From: Rhizobiales bacterium Y(2018)
GTDB lineage: Bacteria; Pseudomonadota; Alphaproteobacteria; Rhizobiales; Aestuariivirgaceae
Assembly (NCBI GenBank): GCA_005502925.1
Contig: SCPD01000010.1
Location: 182,255-246,254, forward strand
Direction: 5' to 3'
DNA length: 64,000 nt
The notes under the pieces were generated by a model, which saw only the letters and a list, made by a program, of their open reading frames with translations, made no database searches and was not told where the DNA came from. Positions within the stretch are counted from its first letter, which is position 1, and every line of letters begins with the position of its first letter. The position numbers were made by a program, and so were the translations under genes. Below, one piece after another: positions 51,148 to 59,186 of this stretch.

Positions 51148-51534
51148 ATGCACATAGCCAAGGATCGGATTGATGTGAGGATGGATATTCCAGGCGCGAT
51201 CATCCGCCAGCATTTGGATTTCGGCGATGCCACCGGCTACGGAAAGCTCAGCGGCGAGTTCTTCAGCCTCGCCGCCGGCGTCGACACGACCCCGCTTTTC
51301 CAAGGGCTCGAAGGCAATCAATGCCAATGCCCGCATTGGGGCTTCGTGCTCAGCGGCCAGCTCGCCACCACCGACGGCGAGGGCAGGCGCGAGACGGTCA
51401 AGGCCCATGACCTCTTTTATTGGCCGCCCGGCCACAATGTGAAGGTCGATGCCGATGCGGAGATCGTGATGTTCAGCCCGCAGCATGAGCACAGCCATGT
51501 CATCGATCATATGATTGACAAGCTGAAGGCCTGA
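51148..51534 (+). CDS. Cupin-domain protein
   Basis: Small cytoplasmic cupin of 128 aa with HWGFVLSGQLATTDGEG (metal-binding His near 63) and DLFYWPPGHNVKVDADAE (second His near 95). Cupin core only, so function is open: sensor, isomerase or dioxygenase. ATG 51148 is preceded by CAGGGAG. It is followed within 60 bp by a TetR gene and has a TetR operator in its promoter, so it is likely the target. Confidence 0.8.
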   Translation: MHIAKDRIDVRMDIPGAIIRQHLDFGDATGYGKLSGEFFSLAAGVDTTPLFQGLEGNQCQCPHWGFVLSGQLATTDGEGRRETVKAHDLFYWPPGHNVKVDADAEIVMFSPQHEHSHVIDHMIDKLKA

Positions 51535-51596
51535 CCGCTCTTCTGGTCGCCGCCCGGTGATGGAGTCGGGCGGCAACCCTTGCCGGCGAAGTGAAA

Positions 51597-52175
51597 ATGC
51601 ATTCGACCAAACAGCGCCTGATCCAGGCCGGGCTCCAGATGCTCCTGGAGCAGGGCTATAATGATTTGGGCATCCAGGAAATTCTCGCGGCCACCGGGAC
51701 GCCGAAGGGGTCCTTCTATCATCACTTCAAGGACAAGGAGGATTTCGCGCTCGAAGTGGTCGCGGCCTATATGGAGCAGGTTCATGCCGGGCTCGATGCC
51801 TGCCTCACGGATCAGACGCGGCCGCCCTTGCAAAGGGTGCGGCGCTTCTTCGAGCTCACCATGCAGGCCTATGAGAAGGAAGGCTATCTCGGCTGCCTGA
51901 TCGGCGGGCTCGGCCAGGAATTGTCGGGCATCAGCGACACCTTCCGGCACAAGATCGAGGAATGCCTGTCAGCGATTTCCCGGCGCATGGCGGTATGCCT
52001 CGAGGAAGCGCGCCAACGTGGCGAGATTGCCGGCGACTGCGACGTCAAGCAGATGGCCGATCTGCTCGTCGACTGCTGGGAGGGGGCCGCGCTACGCAGC
52101 CGCTTGCGGCGCAATCCGGCGCCCTTGGGCACGATGCTCGATTTCTATCTGCGCTCGGTGGCGGCGCGGCCGTGA
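51597..52175 (+). CDS. TetR/AcrR-family regulator
   Basis: Regulator of 192 aa. The N-terminal HTH is TKQRLIQAGLQMLLEQGYND and GTPKGSFYHHFKDKEDF (residues 4-60); the rest is the TetR ligand domain with GCLIGGLGQELSG (near 103), similar to NemR/AcuR-type repressors. Start ATG 51597 is not certain; GTG 51591 in the same frame is possible. Probably represses the cupin gene and itself. Confidence 0.85.
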   Translation: MHSTKQRLIQAGLQMLLEQGYNDLGIQEILAATGTPKGSFYHHFKDKEDFALEVVAAYMEQVHAGLDACLTDQTRPPLQRVRRFFELTMQAYEKEGYLGCLIGGLGQELSGISDTFRHKIEECLSAISRRMAVCLEEARQRGEIAGDCDVKQMADLLVDCWEGAALRSRLRRNPAPLGTMLDFYLRSVAARP

Positions 52176-52178
52176 TAT

Positions 52179-52934
52179 TCACTTGCGGGGCATGACGGGG
52201 GCACCCCAGCCGTCATATTCGCAGCCTAACTCCGCGCAGAGGCTCATGAGGAGGCGTGTGTCGTTCTGGATGGCGTCGATGTCGATGGGCGAGACGCGAA
52301 AGAACAGAATGGCGTCAGGCCGCCGGTCAGGTTCGATCGCGAAGCCCAGTTTTCGCAAGCGCGCCTCTATCGCGTCGTGATTGTTCGTACCGTAGATGAA
52401 ATGATCGATCTTGCGCGCAATGGAGTGGTCGTCACCATTCTGTGCCAATGAGTAGATCACCTCGTAATCGCCCGCCAGGCGCACTTCGAGGGGCGTCGGA
52501 TGCAGGATCGTGACGTCCGTCAGCGTGGCGGACCGCAACTCGATGGAGATGGGTTGGCCCACACGGACAAGGCCTTGCGCTTTCGATGCCACATCCTTGT
52601 GTGCGCAGAACCAGACGGAGCGCATGTTCTGGCCTGTCCGATGGGCGACGAGTTCTCCCCTGCCGCCGTTCAGCAAGTTGTCGAGCTCGGCCTCGACCGC
52701 GCCAAAAATATGCTGAGCCTCCGCGTTCGGCATGCCCTGCTCGGCGATTTTTTCCGGGGCAAAGCGAAAGCGCAACTCGTGACAGGAGGGATGCCTGGGC
52801 GTGCGGCGACCGGAAGATATCGCCTGATTGACAGAGATCAAGAAGGCCGACGGCTCGGCTTCGCGGAAATAAAGGATCCAGTCGTCATCCGGCATTGCGG
52901 TGGCCGTGTTCCATGTTGAAAACACGGCCAGCAT
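52179..52934 (-). CDS. DUF695-RraB domain protein
   Basis: Protein of 251 aa. The N-terminal half (DDDWILYFREAEPSAFLISVN) looks like DUF695, the C-terminal half (RKIDHFIYGTNNHDAIEAR, SPIDIDAIQNDTRLLMSLC) like an RraB-type domain. The combination occurs in proteobacteria; RraB inhibits RNase E in E. coli, but a DUF695-RraB fusion has unknown activity. A hydrophobic N-terminus (LAFVMLAVFSTWNTATA, partly upstream of the ATG) suggests export, in conflict with an RNase-inhibitor role. Convergent with the TetR gene. Confidence 0.7.
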   Translation of the reverse strand: MLAVFSTWNTATAMPDDDWILYFREAEPSAFLISVNQAISSGRRTPRHPSCHELRFRFAPEKIAEQGMPNAEAQHIFGAVEAELDNLLNGGRGELVAHRTGQNMRSVWFCAHKDVASKAQGLVRVGQPISIELRSATLTDVTILHPTPLEVRLAGDYEVIYSLAQNGDDHSIARKIDHFIYGTNNHDAIEARLRKLGFAIEPDRRPDAILFFRVSPIDIDAIQNDTRLLMSLCAELGCEYDGWGAPVMPRK

Positions 52935-52986
52935 AACAAAGGCCAGACAGATGCGAAAACCCCTTCAAGCCGGAAGGTTAAGCATG

Positions 52987-54222
52987 TCAGCCCTTCGCCT
53001 TGTCCATCTGCTCGACGAAACGCTTGAAGAGATAGTGGCTGTCCTGCGGTCCGGGCGAGGCTTCCGGGTGATATTGCACCGAGAAGACCGGCTTGCCCTC
53101 GATGGCGATGCCGCAATTGGAGCCATCGAAGAGCGAGACATGCGTCTCGACCACGCCCTGGGGCAGGGTCTCGCGGTCGACCGTGAAGCCGTGATTCATC
53201 GAGGTGATCTCGACCTTGCCGGTGGTGAAGTCCTTCACCGGGTGATTGGCGCCGTGATGACCCTGATGCATCTTGCGGGTCTTGGCGCCGAGCGCCAGCG
53301 CCAGCATCTGATGGCCGAGGCAGATGCCGAAGACCGGCTTGCCGGAGGAGACGAGCTTCTTGATCTCCGGCACCGCATATTCACCGGTGGCTTCCGGATC
53401 GCCGGGGCCGTTCGACAGGAAGATGCCGTCCGGATTCATCGCCAGGATGTCGTCGGCTTGGGTGGTGGCCGGAACGACCGTCACCTCGCAGCCGGCGGCG
53501 GTGAGGCAGCGCAGGATATTGCGCTTGAGGCCGTAATCGACGGCGACGACCTTGTGGGTGGCGCCATTGCCAGGCTGATAGCCGGTCTTCCAGTCCCAGA
53601 CCGTCTCGTCCCAGTCCATGCGCTGGGTCAGCGATATGTCCTTGGCGAGATCCATGCCGACGAGACCCGGCCACTGCGCGGCCATGGCTTTCAGCTTCTT
53701 GAGATCGAACTTGCCCTTGGCGTTGTGGGCGATGACGCCGTTCGGCATGCCTTTTTCGCGGATGAGATTGGTGAGGGCGCGGGTGTCGATGCCGGAGAGG
53801 CCGGCAATGCCGCGGGCCTTCAGCCACTGGCTGAAATGGCGGTGGCTGCGGTAATTGGCGGGATCGGTGACGGCGGCCTTGACGACGCAGCCGCGCACGC
53901 CCGAGGTGGCGGCGAGATTGGTGGTCTCGATGTCGTCCTCATTGGTGCCGACATTGCCGATATGGGGAAAGGTGAAGGTGACGATCTGGCCGGCATAGGA
54001 GGGGTCGGTGAGAACTTCCTGATAGCCGGTCATGGCGGTGTTGAAGCAGACCTCGCCCACCGCCTCGCCCTCGGCGCCGAAACCCTGGCCCTCGATGACG
54101 GTGCCGTCGGCCAGAACCAGGAGCCCGGTGATGCGCGGCGTCTCCCAGTCGGAAAAGGACGGGCGCGCAGGTTTTTTCGCCGCCCTCGGCTTCGCCGGCC
54201 GGGCAGGGGCTTTTTTGGCCAT
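52987..54222 (-). CDS. carA: Carbamoyl-phosphate synthase small subunit
   Basis: Glutamine amidotransferase subunit of 411 aa delivering ammonia to CarB. The N-terminal CPSase domain and the C-terminal class I GATase (GICLGHQML, catalytic Cys near 295; HPEASPGP with catalytic His/Glu near the end) are complete. An Ala/Lys/Pro-rich extension of about 25 residues (AKKAPARPAKPRAAKKPARP) precedes the domain. Divergent from yqeY; carB lies 21.8 kb away. Confidence 0.97.
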   Translation of the reverse strand: MAKKAPARPAKPRAAKKPARPSFSDWETPRITGLLVLADGTVIEGQGFGAEGEAVGEVCFNTAMTGYQEVLTDPSYAGQIVTFTFPHIGNVGTNEDDIETTNLAATSGVRGCVVKAAVTDPANYRSHRHFSQWLKARGIAGLSGIDTRALTNLIREKGMPNGVIAHNAKGKFDLKKLKAMAAQWPGLVGMDLAKDISLTQRMDWDETVWDWKTGYQPGNGATHKVVAVDYGLKRNILRCLTAAGCEVTVVPATTQADDILAMNPDGIFLSNGPGDPEATGEYAVPEIKKLVSSGKPVFGICLGHQMLALALGAKTRKMHQGHHGANHPVKDFTTGKVEITSMNHGFTVDRETLPQGVVETHVSLFDGSNCGIAIEGKPVFSVQYHPEASPGPQDSHYLFKRFVEQMDKAKG

Positions 54223-54336
54223 GGACTCACATCTCCTGAATTTGCGTTCTCTTATGGGCAGGGCCCGGGGCCGTCAAGGTTGCGCTCAAGCCTCTCCCGG
54301 CGTATCTCAACCCCTTTCACGGCTAAGGATATTCCC

Positions 54337-54798
54337 ATGGGCCTGCGCGAACAGATCAATGACAGCCTCAAGGCGGCGATGAAATCGGGCGATAAAAGGC
54401 GGGTTTCGACGCTCCGCCTGATCAATTCCGCCATCAAGGACCGTGATATCCTGAACCGGACGGCCGGGCCTGACGCGGGCGTCAATGATCCGCAGATCGT
54501 CGAGGTCATGGCCAAGATGGTGAAAACGCGCCAGGAGAGTCTGGAAATCTACGAGAAGGCCGGGCGCGACGAGCTCGCCACCCAGGAGCGCGAAGAGATC
54601 GCGATCATCCAGAGCTATATGCCGACACAGCTGTCCGACGACGAGGTAAAGGCGGCGATCGCCCAGGTCATCAAGGACACCGGCGCCAGCTCGATCAAGG
54701 ACATGGGCAAGGTGATGGGCGCGCTCAAGGCGCAGTATTCGGGCCAGATCGATTTCGGCAAGGCCGGCGGCGTGATCAAGGGGTTGCTGGGGAGCTGA
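54337..54798 (+). CDS. yqeY: GatB/YqeY-domain protein
   Basis: Cytoplasmic protein of 153 aa. The all-helical YqeY domain is recognisable: STLRLINSAIKD near 24, IVEVMAKMVKTRQES and SYMPTQLSDDEV near 90, and the C-terminal ALKAQYSGQIDFGKAGGVIK. It may interact with tRNA. Divergent from carA, a common arrangement in alphaproteobacteria. The long open frame upstream overlapping carA is not coding. Confidence 0.9.
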   Translation: MGLREQINDSLKAAMKSGDKRRVSTLRLINSAIKDRDILNRTAGPDAGVNDPQIVEVMAKMVKTRQESLEIYEKAGRDELATQEREEIAIIQSYMPTQLSDDEVKAAIAQVIKDTGASSIKDMGKVMGALKAQYSGQIDFGKAGGVIKGLLGS

Positions 54799-54864
54799 GT
54801 TCTCTCAGCCGCTGAGCGCACTGTCGGCAAGATCTGCTTCCTCCCGCTTTTGCTCGTGGAAGGG

Positions 54865-55839
54865 CTACGCAATCAACAGAAGTTTGCCGGTGGCCTGCCT
54901 TCGGTCGATTTGATCGTGTGCCTCGCGCACCCTATCGAGTGGAAAGCGCCCTCCGATGACGGTCTTGAGCTTCCCCGTCGACGCCAGGGTGAGGAGTTCG
55001 CCCAGATCCGCCTTGAGATTGTCGGGGGTGACGAGAGGCACGAGCGACAACCCCAGCAGGGACTGATTGCGGTTCACCATTTCGTCGAGGTGCGTCCGGT
55101 CGGCTTCGAGCCTGCCCAGCGCGCCGAAGACGAGGGTTCCCTCGGGCGCGAGAGCGTCGAGACACCCCTTCGTAAAAGGCCCGCCGACGAAATCATAGAT
55201 GATGTCGACGCCGGTTCCGTCAGTCGCCGCGCGGACTGCCGCCGGCCACGCGGTATCCATGTAGTTGACGAGGATGTCAGCGCCAAGCGACTGCGCCAAT
55301 TGAAGCTTTGCATCCGAACCAGCGGCGGCGACCACAACTCTTGCGCCGGCGCGCTTCAGAAGCTGGACGAGCAGGAGTCCGACGCCGCCCGCGGCGGCCG
55401 TGACGAGCGCGGTCCGGCCGCGCGGCTGGCTGCGCCGCACGGCGTGAAGGGCGGTCAGACCCTGCACCATCAATGCGCAGGCCTGCTCGAATGACACCGC
55501 GTCGGGAAGCGGAACGGCATATCGGGCGTCGACCGCGACATATTCGGCATAACCGGCCGCGCGACCGGCGGCGAACAGCGGCGCGGCGACGCGATCGCCT
55601 GCAGCGGCGGACACGCCTTCGCCGGCATCCTCGACCATGCCGGCGACTTCCACGCCCGGCATCATCGGCAGGTCGGGCGTGACCGCATAGCGATTCCGCC
55701 GCATCAGGGCCTCGAAATAATTGATGCCGGCTGCGTGCACCCGGATCAGAACCTCACCCTTTCCCGGCGAAGGTTTCCCGATCTCGATGATGTCGAGAGC
55801 GTCGGGTCCGCCGAAACGGCTCAACTGCACGGCCTTCAT
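54865..55839 (-). CDS. Quinone oxidoreductase-like (MDR-superfamily) enzyme
   Basis: NADPH-dependent oxidoreductase of 324 aa of the zinc-free MDR type. N-terminal MKAVQLSRFGGPDAL, then GVEVAGMVEDAGEGV and the NADPH-binding TAAAGGVGLLLVQLLK (near 150). No zinc ligands. ATG 55839 chosen as the conserved start; the frame upstream is open but implausible. Divergent from an HxlR regulator, a common pairing, so its role is probably detoxification of reactive aldehydes or quinones. Confidence 0.88.
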   Translation of the reverse strand: MKAVQLSRFGGPDALDIIEIGKPSPGKGEVLIRVHAAGINYFEALMRRNRYAVTPDLPMMPGVEVAGMVEDAGEGVSAAAGDRVAAPLFAAGRAAGYAEYVAVDARYAVPLPDAVSFEQACALMVQGLTALHAVRRSQPRGRTALVTAAAGGVGLLLVQLLKRAGARVVVAAAGSDAKLQLAQSLGADILVNYMDTAWPAAVRAATDGTGVDIIYDFVGGPFTKGCLDALAPEGTLVFGALGRLEADRTHLDEMVNRNQSLLGLSLVPLVTPDNLKADLGELLTLASTGKLKTVIGGRFPLDRVREAHDQIDRRQATGKLLLIA

Positions 55840-55936
55840 GAATACCCTCGTGGCTTGATGCTCCTGGCCGCTTGTATCCGCTAGGCGATTTCCTATTCTA
55901 CGGAACAGTTGCTCCCATACGGACCAGACGGTAACC

Positions 55937-56341
55937 ATGGCTCGACCCTCGAACAGACTGCCCGTCCTGCCCATCGAGCGCGCCCTGAAGGTGATTTCCG
56001 GCCGCTGGAAGGCAGTCATTCTCTATCATTTGCTGGACGGACCGAGACGGCTGTCGGAACTGACGCGGCTGCTTCCCGAGATCAGCCAGAAAGTGCTGGT
56101 GCAGCAGCTCCGCGACCTCGAAGCACATGGGCTTGTCCATCGCGAGGTGTACCGGCAGATTCCGCCTCGCGTTGAATATTCGGCGACAAGCCTCGGTCTA
56201 AGCCTCGAGCCCGTGATGGTTGCGCTGTGCCAGTGGGGTCAGCGTCATGCCGAAGCGCTGAACGAGCATGATCCCGTCAGGGACTGCATCATCAGGCCCG
56301 CCCGGCACGGCGTGAGCGCCGCAGACGCTACGCATGAGTGA
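55937..56341 (+). CDS. HxlR-family transcriptional regulator
   Basis: Winged-helix regulator of 134 aa: IERALKVISGRWKAVILYHL (residues 13-32), RLSELTRLLPEISQKVLVQQL (near 38-58) and RVEYSATSLGLSLEPVM. It is divergent from the quinone-oxidoreductase gene. The hexulose-phosphate genes hxlA/hxlB, the target of HxlR in Bacillus subtilis, lie 2.3 kb away (beyond two other genes), which may be coincidental. Confidence 0.92.
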   Translation: MARPSNRLPVLPIERALKVISGRWKAVILYHLLDGPRRLSELTRLLPEISQKVLVQQLRDLEAHGLVHREVYRQIPPRVEYSATSLGLSLEPVMVALCQWGQRHAEALNEHDPVRDCIIRPARHGVSAADATHE

Positions 56342-56383
56342 GACGTTGTTGACACCAACGGCGCCATTCGCTATCCGAACGTC

Positions 56384-56434
56384 ATGACCAAGACCCTGTT
56401 CATCACTGGAATGTATTACGCGCCGCTTTATTAG
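56384..56434 (+). CDS. Candidate tyrosine-rich leader peptide (16 codons)
   Basis: Short ORF encoding MTKTLFITGMYYAPLY and stop TAG at 56432-56434: three of the last six residues are Tyr, including an adjacent Tyr-Tyr. It is placed as a leader for the prephenate dehydrogenase gene 98 bp downstream. No strong ribosome-binding site precedes it, which weakens the call. Confidence 0.45.
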   Translation: MTKTLFITGMYYAPLY

Positions 56435-56531
56435 CGGCGGGGTGCTTTGTCGTCCTTCAACCGCTGCTTGGCCAGCGGTTGTGATCCTCCAGACAGCTCT
56501 GGCTCGGCAGCCTGCCAGCGGAGTTCTCTGA
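56421..56531 (+). promoter_or_regulatory. Candidate attenuator with alternative hairpins upstream of prephenate dehydrogenase
   Basis: Hairpin 1:2 (56421-56426 with 56434-56439) overlaps the leader stop. Segment 2 (56434-56440) can instead pair with segment 3 (56461-56467), with one G.U wobble. Segment 3 can pair with 56473-56478 in a 9-bp hairpin (56458-56481). A second copy of CAGCGG (56516-56521) overlaps the ribosome-binding site of the gene. No U tract follows the 3:4 hairpin. Confidence 0.5.
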
Positions 56532-57368
56532 ATGCCTGACCTTCAAGATATTCCCCATCGGCCGCGTCGCCGCCTGTCGCTTGGCCTCATCGGCTTCGGC
56601 GCTTTTGGACGTCTGGCCGCTCATCATCTTTCGCCGCACTTCGATCTCAGTGTTTTCGATCGGGCCTTCCCCGGAAGCGCCGGACTGGCCGAGACGGCCG
56701 GGTGCCAGGTCGTGGTGATCGCCGTTCCCGTTGCGGGCATGGCTGAGACACTCAAGGCCATCGCCCCGCACGTCAGAGCTGGAGCGCTGGTTCTCGATGT
56801 CGGATCGGTGAAGGTCGAACCGGCGCGGCTCATGCGGGAGCTGCTTCCGCCGCATGTCGATATCGTCGCGACGCATCCGCTGTTCGGGCCGCAGAGCGCA
56901 CGTGACGGCGTACGCGGCCTCAAGATTGCGCTTTGCCGGGTAAGGGGGAAGCGTCATCGGCTCGTAGCGGCTTTCCTTCGGATCGCGCTCGGACTCAAAG
57001 TGATCAATACGACGCCTGATGCGCATGATCGGGACGCGGCCCTTTCGCAAGGGTTGACCCACCTGATCGCCAAGGTGCTCGTCAGAATGGAGCCGCTGCC
57101 GGATCTGATCACAACGCGCAGCTTCGATCTGCTTTACGAGGCGGTGGAGATGGTGCGCTACGACCCGCCGCAAGTCTTCGACGCGATCGAGCGCCTGAAC
57201 CCGTATGCCCTGGAGGTGCGGCGTCGCTTCTTCGACCTTGCCTCGGCTCTCGATGCCGAGCTGCATCAGTCCCCCGTCGAACTACGCCATCCGCCTTTAG
57301 CGAGGAAAAACGATCACCCTCGCGCCATGAGTGGCGTTTCGGGGAACATCAGCCCGCCACCGGCATGA
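56532..57368 (+). CDS. tyrA: Prephenate (arogenate) dehydrogenase
   Basis: NAD(P)-dependent enzyme of tyrosine synthesis, 278 aa. The N-terminal Rossmann fold starts LIGFGAFGRLAAHHL (residues 18-32), and the catalytic/substrate region has THPLFGPQSARDG (near 115, with the conserved His) and HDRDAALSQGLTHLIAK. GGAG precedes ATG 56532. A candidate tyrosine leader lies upstream. Its 3' end overlaps the convergent PfkB kinase gene by 55 bp. Confidence 0.88.
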   Translation: MPDLQDIPHRPRRRLSLGLIGFGAFGRLAAHHLSPHFDLSVFDRAFPGSAGLAETAGCQVVVIAVPVAGMAETLKAIAPHVRAGALVLDVGSVKVEPARLMRELLPPHVDIVATHPLFGPQSARDGVRGLKIALCRVRGKRHRLVAAFLRIALGLKVINTTPDAHDRDAALSQGLTHLIAKVLVRMEPLPDLITTRSFDLLYEAVEMVRYDPPQVFDAIERLNPYALEVRRRFFDLASALDAELHQSPVELRHPPLARKNDHPRAMSGVSGNISPPPA

Positions 57369-58228
57369 GCGCAGGTCGCGGCGGCGACCTGCATCGCTTC
57401 GGTGAGGCATTGGCGCCAGGTTTCGGCATTGCCCGGCATGCCCTGCCGCAGGATGAAGGCGATCACCGTGGCGAGCGTCGCATCGCCGGCACCCATCGTG
57501 TCAACGATCGGTTTCGTTTGCGTGATGATCGGGACCGAAACCGACAGGCCGGATCGGGTGCGGAGGCTCGCGCCTTCACCGCCATGTGTGAGCAGCAGCG
57601 TTTCGACGCCGAGGCCGAAGAGGCGGCTGATCGCGGCGTTGCGGTTACCGCCATAGAACAGGGCCGCATCCTCATCGCCGAGCTTCACGAGCGCGGCCTT
57701 CGCCATCGCGCGCTCGGCACCGGCGCGATAGGCGGCCATGTCGTGAATGAGGCGGGGGCGGGGATTGGGATCGACGACGGTGAGGCCATTCGCGCGGGAG
57801 AGCGCTTCGATCAGATCATCGGTCTGGCGCGCATCGTCGAACGGGAAGGAATTGACGGCGACCGACGCTGCGTCTTCGATCGCGGTCAGCACCTGTTCGG
57901 TGAAGGCGATGCGGCGGCGATACATTTCAGGCGTGAACTCATAAGTCGGCTCGCCATTGCGCCGGCGCGAGAAGGCGACGCCGGTGAAATCGACATTGGG
58001 CGCGTTGAAGATGCGCACGCTCTCCTGGCGCAAATAGCGCTCGATCAGGAAGCCGTAGCGGTCAAGCCCGAAACGCGTCACGAGGCCCGAGGCGAAGCCG
58101 AGGCGTGCCAGGCCGACGGCGAGATTGAGCGCGGCGCCGCCGGGCAGATCGTCGACATGGCCGGGCGCCAGCTCGACCGCATCGATGATGCCGTCGCCGA
58201 TGCTGATTGTAGTCGGTGTATCCGTCAT
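57314..58228 (-). CDS. PfkB-family carbohydrate kinase
   Basis: Ribokinase-type sugar kinase of 304 aa. N-terminal DLPGGAALNLAVGLARLG (residues 28-45) and the C-terminal signature DTMGAGDATLATVIAF (near 250) with the catalytic Asp. ATG 58228 is used; the frame is open to 58429, but that part runs through a repeat. Upstream lie hxlB and hxlA on the same strand (separated by 410 bp with repeats), so it might act in the same sugar-phosphate pathway, e.g. as a fructokinase. Confidence 0.88.
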   Translation of the reverse strand: MTDTPTTISIGDGIIDAVELAPGHVDDLPGGAALNLAVGLARLGFASGLVTRFGLDRYGFLIERYLRQESVRIFNAPNVDFTGVAFSRRRNGEPTYEFTPEMYRRRIAFTEQVLTAIEDAASVAVNSFPFDDARQTDDLIEALSRANGLTVVDPNPRPRLIHDMAAYRAGAERAMAKAALVKLGDEDAALFYGGNRNAAISRLFGLGVETLLLTHGGEGASLRTRSGLSVSVPIITQTKPIVDTMGAGDATLATVIAFILRQGMPGNAETWRQCLTEAMQVAAATCAHAGGGLMFPETPLMARG

Positions 58229-58357
58229 TTCCGTTCTCTCGCTTGCGTCCCGCAGATGCAGGGCTGTCCGGGAAAAGTTATGAGATGTCGGAGAAAGCAG
58301 CGCAAAAAATAGGAGCAAATCTTCGATGGATGAGGCGCAGAACTTCGTCCAGACTTT

Positions 58358-58408
58358 CCCCTTCTCCCGCCTGCGGGAGAAGGTGCCCGACAGGGCGGAT
58401 GAGGGTGT
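58358..58408. repeat. REP-like palindromic repeat, unit A
   Basis: CCCTTCTCCCGCC..GGGAGAAGG hairpin followed by GGATGAGGGTGT. An inverted copy lies at 58494-58542. This resembles widespread intergenic repeats of Rhizobiales. Confidence 0.75.
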
Positions 58409-58493
58409 CGGTCCGTCTGGCGGCAGCACTTCAGGAGAACCCTAACAAGCTTAGGGACTGCCCACACCTGCGGCTTTACATGGGCTGAGAGAA

Positions 58494-58542
58494 CACCCTC
58501 ATCCGGCCTTCGGCCACCTTCTCCCGCAGGCGGGAGAAGGGG
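58494..58542. repeat. REP-like palindromic repeat, unit B (inverted)
   Basis: Reverse complement of unit A with ACACCCTCATCC and GGCGGGAGAAGGGG. Units A and B face each other across about 85 bp. Confidence 0.75.
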
Positions 58543-58637
58543 AAACCAGGCGAAGCCGTGCATAGTTCGATGCATTCCCCAAACAGCCCCGCGCAAGCGG
58601 GAGAGGGGGGAATGAGGGGACGTGGCGCCGATTCCCT

Positions 58638-59186
58638 TCACTGCAGATTCGTATGACGATGCTGCATGATCTTGTGCGCATCCGGCAGGTCGCGGGCAAG
58701 AGCGAGAATGACGCCGTCGAGCAACAGGAGACAGGACTGCTCGAAAAGACTGCCGCCGAACTGCTCGGTCGTCGCGACCGGAACCGGCAGCACGATATCG
58801 GCGATGCCGGCAAGCGTGGCTTTGGGCTTGTGGGTCAGCGTCACGACCTTGGCACCCTCCTGTCTGGCGATGCGGGCGAAGCCGACGCTGACCGGGGTTT
58901 CGCCGGAGCCCGAGATGACGAGCAGCGCATCACCGGTGCGGATCGACGGCGCCGAGACTTCGCCGACGAAATGCACGGTGCGACCAATATGCATGAAGCG
59001 CATCGCCGCCATCTGGGCGACGAGGCCGGAGCGACCCTGGCCGGAAAAGAACCAGCGCTGCTTCGGATCAGCGAAAGCACTAACGACCTTGGCGAAGGCT
59101 TCGGCGTCGAGGCGGGAGAATAGCTCCGCTATTTCCTGTCCCACGGCCAGCCACGGCCGGGTTCGGGCAGTCTGTCGCGGATCCAT
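58638..59186 (-). CDS. hxlB: 6-phospho-3-hexuloisomerase-like SIS protein
   Basis: SIS-domain enzyme of 182 aa interconverting hexulose-6-phosphate and fructose-6-phosphate in the ribulose monophosphate pathway. Family features FSGQGRSGLVAQMAAMRFMH (near 47-66) and VISGSGETPVSV (near 90). It overlaps the hexulose-phosphate synthase gene by 58 bp from ATG 59186; a GTG at 59144 would shorten the overlap and cannot be ruled out. Lies upstream of the PfkB kinase. Confidence 0.82.
   Translation of the reverse strand: MDPRQTARTRPWLAVGQEIAELFSRLDAEAFAKVVSAFADPKQRWFFSGQGRSGLVAQMAAMRFMHIGRTVHFVGEVSAPSIRTGDALLVISGSGETPVSVGFARIARQEGAKVVTLTHKPKATLAGIADIVLPVPVATTEQFGGSLFEQSCLLLLDGVILALARDLPDAHKIMQHRHTNLQ

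Larger units (their letters stand above)
58229..58637. other. Intergenic region with REP-like repeats
   Basis: 409 bp without a credible gene. It is occupied mainly by an inverted pair of repeats (58358-58408 and 58494-58542) and a related fragment near 58590-58620. Confidence 0.6.
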
